This document shows, one piece after another, positions 1 to 7,558 of a stretch of DNA of 64,000 nt. The stretch's first letter is position 1. The number at the start of each line of letters is the position of its first letter. The notes beneath the pieces were generated by a model, which was not told where the DNA came from, did not search any database, and was given only the letters and a program-made list of their open reading frames with translations. Source of the DNA: an uncultured Dehalococcoidia bacterium (GTDB taxonomy: Bacteria; Chloroflexota; Dehalococcoidia; Lucifugimonadales; UBA3495). The position numbers and the translations under genes were made by a program. The stretch lies in the NCBI GenBank assembly GCA_951812535.1, contig CATOSK010000011.1, positions 1 to 64,000 on the forward strand, given 5' to 3'.

Positions 1-721
1 CTACCAGGCCCGGGTCGGAGTCCATTCCTTCGGATCCGACGGCGCGCTGGATGCGAGTCCCATTGAGTGGCGGGAGACGGGCATCGGAGCCCATTACATC
101 CAGACCGACCGGACCAACTCCTACGCATTCACGCCTCACATCGCCGAGGGTTCACGCTCCGGCGCCAATGCCATTTTCCAGTTCCGGTTCGATGAGTCCA
201 CCGGAAAACTGACTCCGAACACCCCGGACCGGTGCATCCCCAACGCCCCGGAGGGGCCCCGTCACTTCTGCCTTCACCCAACTCTCGACATTCTCTACAC
301 TTCCAACGAGCAGGGGTGCGGCGTCACCGCCTACCGCCTGGACGGGGGCAAGGGCACCCTCGCGCCCTTCCACACGGTATCGACCTTGCCGGAAGGATTC
401 GACGGGACCAATTCCTGCTCCCAGATCCAGGTCACTCCGGCCGGGAAATTCCTGTACGCTCCCAACCGGGGCCACAACAGCATCGCCGGATTCGCCCTAG
501 ACCCGTCGGATGGAACGCTGACCCCGCTGGGCCAGACGCCCACCGAGCCCATTCCCCGGGCGTTCAGCCTGGATCCCTCCGGCTCGTATCTCTATGCCTC
601 AGGGCTGGAATCAGGGCGGCTGGCCTGCTACCGGGTAAACGCGGACAGCGGCGCTCTTGAACCCCAAGAGGTTTACGGCGTGGGCAATGGTCCCATGTGG
701 GTCCTGATTATCGACCTGTAA
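1..721 (+). CDS. Lactonase / 6-phosphogluconolactonase-like seven-bladed beta-propeller protein, 5' truncated by window edge
   Basis: Open from base 1 to TAA at 719-721 in the frame of ORF 386..721; YAPNRGHNSIAGFALDPSDGTLTPLG and PRAFSLDPSGSYLYASGLESGRLACYRVN repeats are typical of the lactonase beta-propeller family. Confidence 0.8.
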   Translation, partial: YQARVGVHSFGSDGALDASPIEWRETGIGAHYIQTDRTNSYAFTPHIAEGSRSGANAIFQFRFDESTGKLTPNTPDRCIPNAPEGPRHFCLHPTLDILYTSNEQGCGVTAYRLDGGKGTLAPFHTVSTLPEGFDGTNSCSQIQVTPAGKFLYAPNRGHNSIAGFALDPSDGTLTPLGQTPTEPIPRAFSLDPSGSYLYASGLESGRLACYRVNADSGALEPQEVYGVGNGPMWVLIIDL

Positions 722-739
722 CATTCTACCTGTAACATT
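714..739. repeat. Short tandem duplication acctgtaacatt(ct)acctgtaacatt over the lactonase stop codon
   Basis: Direct reading: 12-nt unit at 714-725 and 728-739. Confidence 0.85.
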
Positions 740-809
740 ACGTACCGCCGCGGGGCGGAAGCGGGGTACGGCATCGCCGAGGGAAAGCCGCTGCTCCCGT
801 GGCTGGCTG

Positions 810-1727
810 TCAGGAACGCCAGTGGGGAGGCAGGGCTGCCTCGCCGAGGCCCATTTCCCGGGCCAGCCATTGCTCGGCAAACACGCCGTCCCTGAAACCG
901 GAAAACTGGGACTTGTAGACCTCGGTCTGCCCTTGCATGGCCCCGGTCAAAGGCTCCAGGGCCGACGCGTCCAGCGCGGCGCCGTCGGCGCCCGAAATTA
1001 GCAGGGTGCGGGCAGATACGCGGGGAGCGAACCATCGCAGGTCGAAATGGGCCAGTGTGTCCCGGACGGGCGCTTCCCGGTCCGGATGCAGCCGGAGGTA
1101 ATCGTTAATCTCTTCCAGTGGGTACGCAGATGTGCGGGCAGCAACGTCCATCGTGCGGAACAGCAGCGTTGGGGTACAAATCACACGGGTTGCCGCCGAG
1201 CCAAGGGCCGCGGTGATCAGAGGCAGGTCCGTGCCCATTGCAGCGATGCGGCTGCCATCCACCTCGGGCCGGCTGCCCAGGTACTCGAGCCCCCGAAGGC
1301 AGTCGGCGACTATCCCCCGGTAGACAAACGAGGCCGGATTGTCTATCCCGTCCGTCAGCATCCCCGGGAAGGCTGCCGAGTAGGGCTCATCGGCCTTCCG
1401 CTGTCCCCGGGCACAGATGGAGAAGGTCACGCATTGTCCGCGCTGGCCGTTGGACGTGCCCTGGGGCACCAGGTCCACCACGCTGCCGTAACGGGGCAGG
1501 AAATACCGGGCCGGAAAGGGCCCCTGACCCCGGGGAATGCTCAGGTAGCCAAAGATCCGGTAGGGGCCGATGGATGTCAGACGGACGCCGTAGGCGGCGG
1601 CGAAGTCGGTACCGCGCAGGGGGATTTCCTCGACTTCGGGTGCGGCCGGAATTCGCTCCAGCTCGTCCAGGACTGACTGCCAGTAGGCATCGAATCCCTG
1701 GGGCTTTTCATCCGTCACGGTCGCCAT
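810..1727 (-). CDS. Acetylxylan esterase (AXE1)/cephalosporin-C deacetylase-like alpha/beta hydrolase
   Basis: 305 aa ORF; paralogous to the neighbour at 1842-2768 (FDAYWQSVLDELERIPAAPEVEEIPLRGTD..., YRGIVADCLRGLEYLGSRPEVDGSRIAAMGT). Confidence 0.7.
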   Translation of the reverse strand: MATVTDEKPQGFDAYWQSVLDELERIPAAPEVEEIPLRGTDFAAAYGVRLTSIGPYRIFGYLSIPRGQGPFPARYFLPRYGSVVDLVPQGTSNGQRGQCVTFSICARGQRKADEPYSAAFPGMLTDGIDNPASFVYRGIVADCLRGLEYLGSRPEVDGSRIAAMGTDLPLITAALGSAATRVICTPTLLFRTMDVAARTSAYPLEEINDYLRLHPDREAPVRDTLAHFDLRWFAPRVSARTLLISGADGAALDASALEPLTGAMQGQTEVYKSQFSGFRDGVFAEQWLAREMGLGEAALPPHWRS

Positions 1728-1779
1728 GGTGAACTCCGTAAGAGGGTGTGTGAGAATTGAGCTCTCACCCCCATCCTAA

Positions 1780-1815
1780 CCCCCGCCTTCGCGGGGGCAG
1801 GCTCTTCCCCCATCA
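1780..1815. repeat. REP-like GC palindrome
   Basis: aacccccgccttcgcgggggcaggctcttccccc. Confidence 0.5.
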
Positions 1816-1841
1816 AAGGGAAGGGACTCTTGAGATAGTTT

Positions 1842-2768
1842 CTATGGCCCGAGATGTTCGGCCAGGAAGGCGTCGACGATGGCGTCGTGCTCGTGCTGGT
1901 TGGCGTCGTGGCCGTGCCCGTCGTAGGCGTACATCCTCTTGTTGGCGCTGCCGATGGCGTTGAACATGGCGTATCCGGTTTCCGGCGGGCAGGTGCTGTC
2001 CTGCAGTCCCACGCTGACGACGATGGGGCAGCGGATGCGGGGCGCCAGGCTGATGCCGTCGAAGTAGGCCAGGGTTTCCTCGACCTGCGGGCGGCTGCCC
2101 GGGTGCATGCGCAGGTAGTCGGCGATCTCCTGGTATGGGTAGGAGTCGGTCAGCCCAATGGCGTCGATGTACCCGCACAGGTAGGGCGCCCCCGCCGCGG
2201 CCGCCCTGACAACCTCGGGGCGGAGGGCCGCAGTGGTCACGGTAAGTCCGCCGCCCTGGCTGTGGCCGGTGACGCCGATCCTGCTCCCGTCCACCTCGCC
2301 CCGGCTCAACAGGAAGTCCAGACCCCGGCAGGCATCCATGTAGAAGCCCCGGTAGGAGTAGGTGTTGCGGTCTACGATTCCGTAAGTGAGCAGCCCCGGG
2401 TACCCCGGATTGAACTGGCGGTTGCTCCTGAGCTTTCCTCTTGGAGCGACGCTGAGCGCGGCGTAACCCTTCCTGGCCCAGTTCTTCGGGACCGGCGGCT
2501 CCATCTGGTAACCGGGGACCTGGAGCAACCCCGGCAGGCCGGTCCGGCCCCTGGGAACGGCGTACCACCCCGCAATTCGGACCCGGTCCAAACTGGTGAA
2601 AAAGACCTCGTAGACTTCGATGTCCCCGGTAGACCTCAGGGGGTCGGGAAACGCCTCGGCCTCCAGGGGGATTCCGGCGGTTTCCGATAGCACGTCCTCC
2701 CAAAAATCGTCCAAATCGGGAGGGGCGGCGACCTGGGAAACGAATTGTTCCGGTGCGGTTCTGACCAT
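1842..2768 (-). CDS. Acetylxylan esterase (AXE1 family)
   Basis: 308 aa; DLDDFWEDVL..., YRGFYMDACRGLDFLLSRGEVDGSRIGVTGHSQGGGL nucleophile elbow GHSQGG and C-terminal DGHGHD. Confidence 0.8.
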   Translation of the reverse strand: MVRTAPEQFVSQVAAPPDLDDFWEDVLSETAGIPLEAEAFPDPLRSTGDIEVYEVFFTSLDRVRIAGWYAVPRGRTGLPGLLQVPGYQMEPPVPKNWARKGYAALSVAPRGKLRSNRQFNPGYPGLLTYGIVDRNTYSYRGFYMDACRGLDFLLSRGEVDGSRIGVTGHSQGGGLTVTTAALRPEVVRAAAAGAPYLCGYIDAIGLTDSYPYQEIADYLRMHPGSRPQVEETLAYFDGISLAPRIRCPIVVSVGLQDSTCPPETGYAMFNAIGSANKRMYAYDGHGHDANQHEHDAIVDAFLAEHLGP

Positions 2769-2829
2769 GGTTTGACACGTCCGAATGGATTGGGCGTTAG
2801 TTTAAGGCCGCGGGCGGGACCAATCAAGC

Positions 2830-3208
2830 GGCCCCCGCAGGCAAAGCAGGGGAGGGACGGCCATACAGTTACCGAAGGCAATAGTTGAGAGGGAGATGCA
2901 TGGGTGTCGAGTTGCGGCATCTGCATGGTGGTAACTTTCGGATGGGAAAGGCCGATAATTTTGGCAGGGTACGGTTTCGGGTGGCGCGGTTCAGCTGCGG
3001 CGGGGTCTGGGTCCCGTTTGGCGACTCCGGCGCTGCCGCAAGGCAACCCCCGCCCCCGCCTCCGCGGGGCAGGTTCTACGCGGGGATGACGGGGAAGTGG
3101 GTTCCGGGGGATTGGTTGCACAGGGTGAAGAAATTATGACCAAATGCGTGGGGAAACAGGACATGGTCTCAAATTGCGCGGGAAGATACGACATAGTCTC
3201 AAAAACTG
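2830..3208 (-). repeat. Composite repeat, copy 1 (minus): about 30-bp direct-repeat array, REP-like GC palindrome, then about 100-bp TACCACCATGCAGATGCCGCAACTCGAC module
   Basis: Same order of modules seen at 48509-48900 on plus strand; alignment by eye. Confidence 0.6.
3124..3208. repeat. Three degenerate ~30-bp direct repeats (gggaaRataRgacatRgtctcaaa...)
   Basis: Units about 3124-3149, 3150-3179, 3180-3208; translated on minus strand as FETMSYLPAQ / FETMSCFPTH / LVIISSPCAT. Confidence 0.65.
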
Positions 3209-3276
3209 CCTCTACTTGACATTGGGGCGTGGGTACGTTCAGAATAATTACATACATGGTTTTGAGGAGGGACCCA

Positions 3277-3516
3277 ATGACAACCCACAGCGGAGACCAT
3301 TGCCACCAGCATGAGGGCGAACACTGCCACGAGCACAGCGGCCAGCACTGCCATGAGCACGGCGCCGGTCATTGCCACGTTCACGGCGACTCTGCCTGCT
3401 CGGCCATCGGCGGAGCCGAGCAGTTGGACGAACACGGCGCGGAGCACTGCCACACCCACGGCGGGGAACACTGCGCCGCGGAAGCCGATCCCCACCACGC
3501 GGCCCACGCTGCCTAG
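3277..3516 (+). CDS. Small His/Cys-rich putative metal-binding protein with repeated HCHxH motifs
   Basis: ATG 3277 with GAGGAGG Shine-Dalgarno; protein MTTHSGDHCHQHEGEHCHEHSGQHCHEHGAGHCHVHG...EHCHTHGGEHCAA; TTGACA at 3216 could be a -35. Confidence 0.65.
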   Translation: MTTHSGDHCHQHEGEHCHEHSGQHCHEHGAGHCHVHGDSACSAIGGAEQLDEHGAEHCHTHGGEHCAAEADPHHAAHAA

Positions 3517-3562
3517 CGGAGCATTGGCTCCGGTTGCTCATTAAGGGCTCAACAAAAGGCCA

Positions 3563-3604
3563 ATGGTATAATGCGGCGGCGCCCCGTCCCAGATGGGGAG
3601 CCGC
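3563..3604 (+). promoter_or_regulatory. Extended -10 promoter (TGGTATAAT) followed by GC hairpin in CDF leader
   Basis: TATAAT 3567-3572 preceded by TGn; hairpin GCGGC-g-CCCC...GGGG-a-GCCGC 3576-3604 then T-rich tttcgtt. Confidence 0.45.
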
Positions 3605-3631
3605 TTTCGTTATCGGGGTAAGGATGCCGCT

Positions 3632-4969
3632 GTGACAACTCAACATGGCCACGGCCACGACCACGAGGGGGATGACCACGGGGAGTACGGCCACGAGGCC
3701 CACGCCCACGAAGGGCATGATCACGGGGAGCATGGCCACGAGGGACATGGCCACGGGGGAGACGCTCACGAGGGGCACGACCACGAGGGGCACGCCCACG
3801 AAGGGCACGACCACGAGGGGCATGATCACGGGGAGCATGGCCACGAGGGGCATGATCACGGGGAGCACGGCCACGAGGCCCACGGCCACGAGGGGCATGA
3901 CCACGGGGAGCACGGCCATGAGGCCCACGCCCACGAAGGGCATGATCACGGGGAGCATGGCCACGAGGGGCATGACCATGACGATCATGGACATGATGAC
4001 CACGGCCATCATGGTCACGGCCACCACGACCATGCCCACGACCTGCGGGGAGCCAGCAAGCGCAGCCTGGTTATCGCGCTGGTCCTAATCGGCACCTTCA
4101 TGTTTGTTGAGGTGGTGGGAGGCATCCTCTCCGGCAGCCTGGCCCTCCTGGCTGACGCGGCCCACATGCTCACCGACGCCGCGGCCATCGCCCTGGCCCT
4201 GTTCGCCATGTGGCTTTCCAACCGTCCCGCCTCCGCCGGCTCAACCTTCGGTTTCCACCGGACAGAAGTCCTGGCGGCGCTGGTCAACACCCTGAGCCTG
4301 TGGCTGATTGCCGGCTGGATATTCTTCGAGGCCTACCACCGCTTCGCCGAGCCGCCGGAAGTGCAAGGGCCCCTGCTGTTCACCGTCGGCGTCATCGGAC
4401 TGCTGGTGAACATCGCCGCGGCCTGGGTACTGCACCGGGCTGCTGGAGAAAGCCTGAACGTGGAAGGGGCATTCCAGCACGTGATGGCCGACCTGTTCGG
4501 CTCGGTCGGCGTCATCCTGTCCGGGGCGCTCATCGTCTTCGGGCCCCGCTTCCTGCCGGACTTCAACTGGGTCATCGTCGACCCCATCCTTAGCGTCCTG
4601 ATCGCCTTGCTCATCCTCAAGGTGTCCTGGGGCCTGTTCATGAGCGTGTTCAAGGTGCTGCTGGAAGGCACGCCGGACAGCGTGGACATCTTCGAGCTTT
4701 GCAGCGAGATGGAGGAGGTGCCGGGAGTCACGCTGGTCCACGACGTCCATGCCTGGACGATCACCTCGGGCTACAACGCCTTCACCGCCCATGTCCTAAT
4801 CGATCCGACCTACGGCGGCGGCGAGGACGAGCTGCTGCTCAGGCTGCGGGCCATCGCCAAGCGATTCGGCCTGACGCATCTGACCCTGCAACTGGAGCGT
4901 TCCGCTTCCGATTGTGACCAGGAAAACCACCACGTGGAGCACCTGTTCGCAGTCACCGCCGACGACTGA
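3632..4969 (+). CDS. Cation diffusion facilitator (CDF/CzcD-ZitB type) metal exporter with very long N-terminal His-rich tract
   Basis: ORF 3593..4969; GTG 3632 preferred (ggggtaagg upstream, VTTQHGHGHDHEG). HMLTDAAAIALALFA, FGFHRTEVLAALVN, HDVHAWTITSGYNAFTAHVL are CDF signatures. Confidence 0.9.
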   Translation: MTTQHGHGHDHEGDDHGEYGHEAHAHEGHDHGEHGHEGHGHGGDAHEGHDHEGHAHEGHDHEGHDHGEHGHEGHDHGEHGHEAHGHEGHDHGEHGHEAHAHEGHDHGEHGHEGHDHDDHGHDDHGHHGHGHHDHAHDLRGASKRSLVIALVLIGTFMFVEVVGGILSGSLALLADAAHMLTDAAAIALALFAMWLSNRPASAGSTFGFHRTEVLAALVNTLSLWLIAGWIFFEAYHRFAEPPEVQGPLLFTVGVIGLLVNIAAAWVLHRAAGESLNVEGAFQHVMADLFGSVGVILSGALIVFGPRFLPDFNWVIVDPILSVLIALLILKVSWGLFMSVFKVLLEGTPDSVDIFELCSEMEEVPGVTLVHDVHAWTITSGYNAFTAHVLIDPTYGGGEDELLLRLRAIAKRFGLTHLTLQLERSASDCDQENHHVEHLFAVTADD

Positions 4970-5156
4970 CGGGCGAGAAAGCCCCGGCCCGCGTTTGCCA
5001 TCCCGCTCGCCGGCCCCGTTGTCCCCCGCCGCGCCAAGAACGCTTGGCCGGGGACAGCAGAGGGCCGGTCCTGTTTGCCCGCTTTCCGGTGTTGGGGGGT
5101 TATAATCCCCGGAGGGGCACAGGCAGGACGAGGCCCCCGATATGGAGGAGTGAGTC

Positions 5157-6704
5157 ATGAAGTACGACTACATCGTGGTCGGCGGCGGCTCCGCCGGATG
5201 CACAATCGCCAGTCGGCTTTCTGAAGACCCGGACCGGTCGGTGCTGCTGCTCGAAGCTGGGCCGGACTACCCGGATTTCGACCGGCTGCCCGACGACCTG
5301 AAGCTGGGGAATAACGTCTGGCTTTCCGCCTACGGCCCCCACAACTGGGGATACAACGCCCAGCTGACGCCGGAGCAGCCCGAGCTGGTCATCCCCCGGG
5401 GCAAGGCCACGGGCGGCTCCAGCGCGGTCAACGGACAGGTCCTCTTCCGGGGGATACCCGAGGACTACGACCGCTGGGCCGAGTGGGGCAACGACGAGTG
5501 GGGGTTTACCCAGGTGCTGCCCTACTTCAACAGGCTGGAGACGGACCTGGACTTCGGCGGCGACGACTTCCACGGCACCACCGGCCCGGTGCCGGTGCGC
5601 CGGTCGCCGCGCAGCGAGTGGATGGCCCATGCCCTGGCTTTTGAGCAGGCCTGCGTAGCGGAGGGGTTTCCCATCAGCGAGGACCAGAACCACCCTGAGT
5701 CCACCGGCGTCTCGCCCCGGGCCCGCAACACCATCGACGGCGTGCGGATGAGCATGGCGATCAACTACCTGGACATCGCCCGCCACCGCCTCAACCTGAC
5801 TATCCGGGGGAACGTGACCGCGCGCCGCATCCTGTTCGAGGGCGAGCGGGCCACAGGGGTGGAGGCGGAAAGCGGCGGCGAGGTGTTCACCGTCGAAGGC
5901 GGAGAGATCATCGTCAGCAGCGGGGCGATCGCCTCGCCTCAATTGCTCATGCTGTCCGGCATCGGTCCGGCGGAGCACCTCCGCAGCCTGGGCATCCGGG
6001 TGGTACAGGACCTGCCCGGGGTGGGGCAAAACCTGCGCGACCATCCCTCGGCCGCGGTCATCTACCACGCCACCGGCGAGCGGCCCGACGTGCAGGCTCC
6101 GGTCATCCAGGTCGGTCTGCGCTACACCGTGGAGGGATCGGAGCTGCGGAACGACATGCAGCTGAGCCCCATGCTGATGACCAGCGAACACCGTCCGGCC
6201 CAGGTGGTGGTGGACGAGGACGTGAACTACATCGGGATGAGCGCCAGCCTGCAGCTGGCCCTGGGGCAGGGGGAACTGACCCTCCAATCCACCGACCCCC
6301 ACGTGCAGCCCCGGCTGGACTACAACTACTACCAGGAAGAGGAGGACCTGCGCCGGATGCGGGAGGCCATCCGCCTCGGTGTCCGCATGGCGGAGCATTC
6401 TTCATTCTCGGACATCCTGCTGGAGCGGCTGATGCCGACCGATGAGGAGCTGGAAGCGGACGAACTGCTGGATGACTGGCTGCGGCGCAACTCGGGGACC
6501 TCCCACCACGTCTCCGGCACCTGCAAGATGGGCCCCGACTCCGACCCGATGGCAGTGGTGGACCAGTACCTGAAGGTAAAGGGAGTGCAGGGCCTCCGGG
6601 TCGCCGACGCCTCGGTGATGCCGGACTGCATCCGGGCCAACACCAACGCAACCACGATAATGATTGGGGAGAAACTGGCGGACTTCCTCAAGGAAGGGCG
6701 CTGA
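5157..6704 (+). CDS. GMC-family FAD oxidoreductase (choline dehydrogenase-like)
   Basis: DYIVVGGGSAGCTIASRLSEDP N-terminus; GGSSAVNGQVLFRG; SGTSHHVSGTCKMG...LRVADASVMPDCIRANTNATTIMIGEK C-terminus. Confidence 0.93.
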   Translation: MKYDYIVVGGGSAGCTIASRLSEDPDRSVLLLEAGPDYPDFDRLPDDLKLGNNVWLSAYGPHNWGYNAQLTPEQPELVIPRGKATGGSSAVNGQVLFRGIPEDYDRWAEWGNDEWGFTQVLPYFNRLETDLDFGGDDFHGTTGPVPVRRSPRSEWMAHALAFEQACVAEGFPISEDQNHPESTGVSPRARNTIDGVRMSMAINYLDIARHRLNLTIRGNVTARRILFEGERATGVEAESGGEVFTVEGGEIIVSSGAIASPQLLMLSGIGPAEHLRSLGIRVVQDLPGVGQNLRDHPSAAVIYHATGERPDVQAPVIQVGLRYTVEGSELRNDMQLSPMLMTSEHRPAQVVVDEDVNYIGMSASLQLALGQGELTLQSTDPHVQPRLDYNYYQEEEDLRRMREAIRLGVRMAEHSSFSDILLERLMPTDEELEADELLDDWLRRNSGTSHHVSGTCKMGPDSDPMAVVDQYLKVKGVQGLRVADASVMPDCIRANTNATTIMIGEKLADFLKEGR

Positions 6705-6740
6705 AACCGGAAGGGCGCTAAGGAAGGGCGCTGAAACCGG
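6691..6740. repeat. 30-bp period duplication over GMC gene stop codon (aggaagggcgctgaaaccgg x2 plus partial aagggcgct)
   Basis: Identical 20-mers at 6691-6710 and 6721-6740. Confidence 0.9.
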
Positions 6741-6838
6741 TTTCCATGACGGGGAAAGGGAAGGGCCGCTTATTCGCAGCGGCCCTCTTATTTTCGCGGG
6801 GTTGGAAGGGGCCGAACGCACGGCCCGGCCAGTCCAAG

Positions 6839-7273
6839 TTAATCGCGGCCGAGGAGAATGTCCCTTGCCCGTTTCTTCGCGGCGCCCAGGTCCGCAACGA
6901 AATTGTCCCTGGTGAGGCGGTCCCACTGCCCGTGGTTGTTCATCGATTTTTCCACTTCCCCGGACAGGCCGCAAACGATAACCTTATAGGGCAGCCGGCG
7001 GGTGGCGAGGCCGACCAGTTCGCTGATGATTATGGCGGCCGAATCATCCACGCGCAGTGTTTCCGACAGGTCGAAAATCACCATCTGATGCCCCCGGATG
7101 TCGGTACGCAGGACCCGGCTCACCTCCCGCGCCGACTCCTCGGTAACTTCTTCGGGGAATTTCACCATCCCCGCCCGCGCGGAAAATTCGTCGGCGTCGG
7201 GGCCCAACTCAGACTCGTCCAGAATGGCGCTGTCCAGAAGGGGGGTTGAGATGATGATCTCTCTTGGTTCCAT
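6839..7273 (-). CDS. STAS-domain protein (SulP/anti-sigma antagonist type fold)
   Basis: HQMVIFDLSETLRVDDSAAIIISELVGLATRRLPYKVIVCGLSGEVEKSM matches STAS architecture. Confidence 0.7.
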   Translation of the reverse strand: MEPREIIISTPLLDSAILDESELGPDADEFSARAGMVKFPEEVTEESAREVSRVLRTDIRGHQMVIFDLSETLRVDDSAAIIISELVGLATRRLPYKVIVCGLSGEVEKSMNNHGQWDRLTRDNFVADLGAAKKRARDILLGRD

Positions 7274-7558
7274 TCCTTACCTTTCCCGGCAACCGGGCTG
7301 CGGGGCTGTTTCCGGCCCGCCTGGACCCACCCCGCGAATTCATCAATGACGACCAATTACGCGACAGAGTATGCCCTTATAGCATATCAAAAAGTCGAGC
7401 CGGCGGTATTTGAGGAGCGGAAGGGTCCAGTCCGGCGATGCCCTCCGGCAGCCACCGTCCCCGGCGCTGGGCAGGAAACCCCGGCGATGTTATAAATACG
7501 GGATGCTGCCGGAACGTCCGTTTCCGGGCCGATGCCATGTTCGCCGACGGAGGGACCC

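Noticed and set aside
3248-4039. 263-aa minus-strand ORF MGMVVVAVTMMAVVIMSMIVMVMPLVAML... and 3645-4088 plus-strand Met/Thr-rich ORF
   Set aside because: Shadow frames of the His-codon repeats of the CDF gene; composition is a by-product of cac/cat repeats.
5100-6398. 432-aa minus ORF opposite the GMC oxidoreductase
   Set aside because: GC-driven shadow ORF with low-complexity His/Val/Gly composition.
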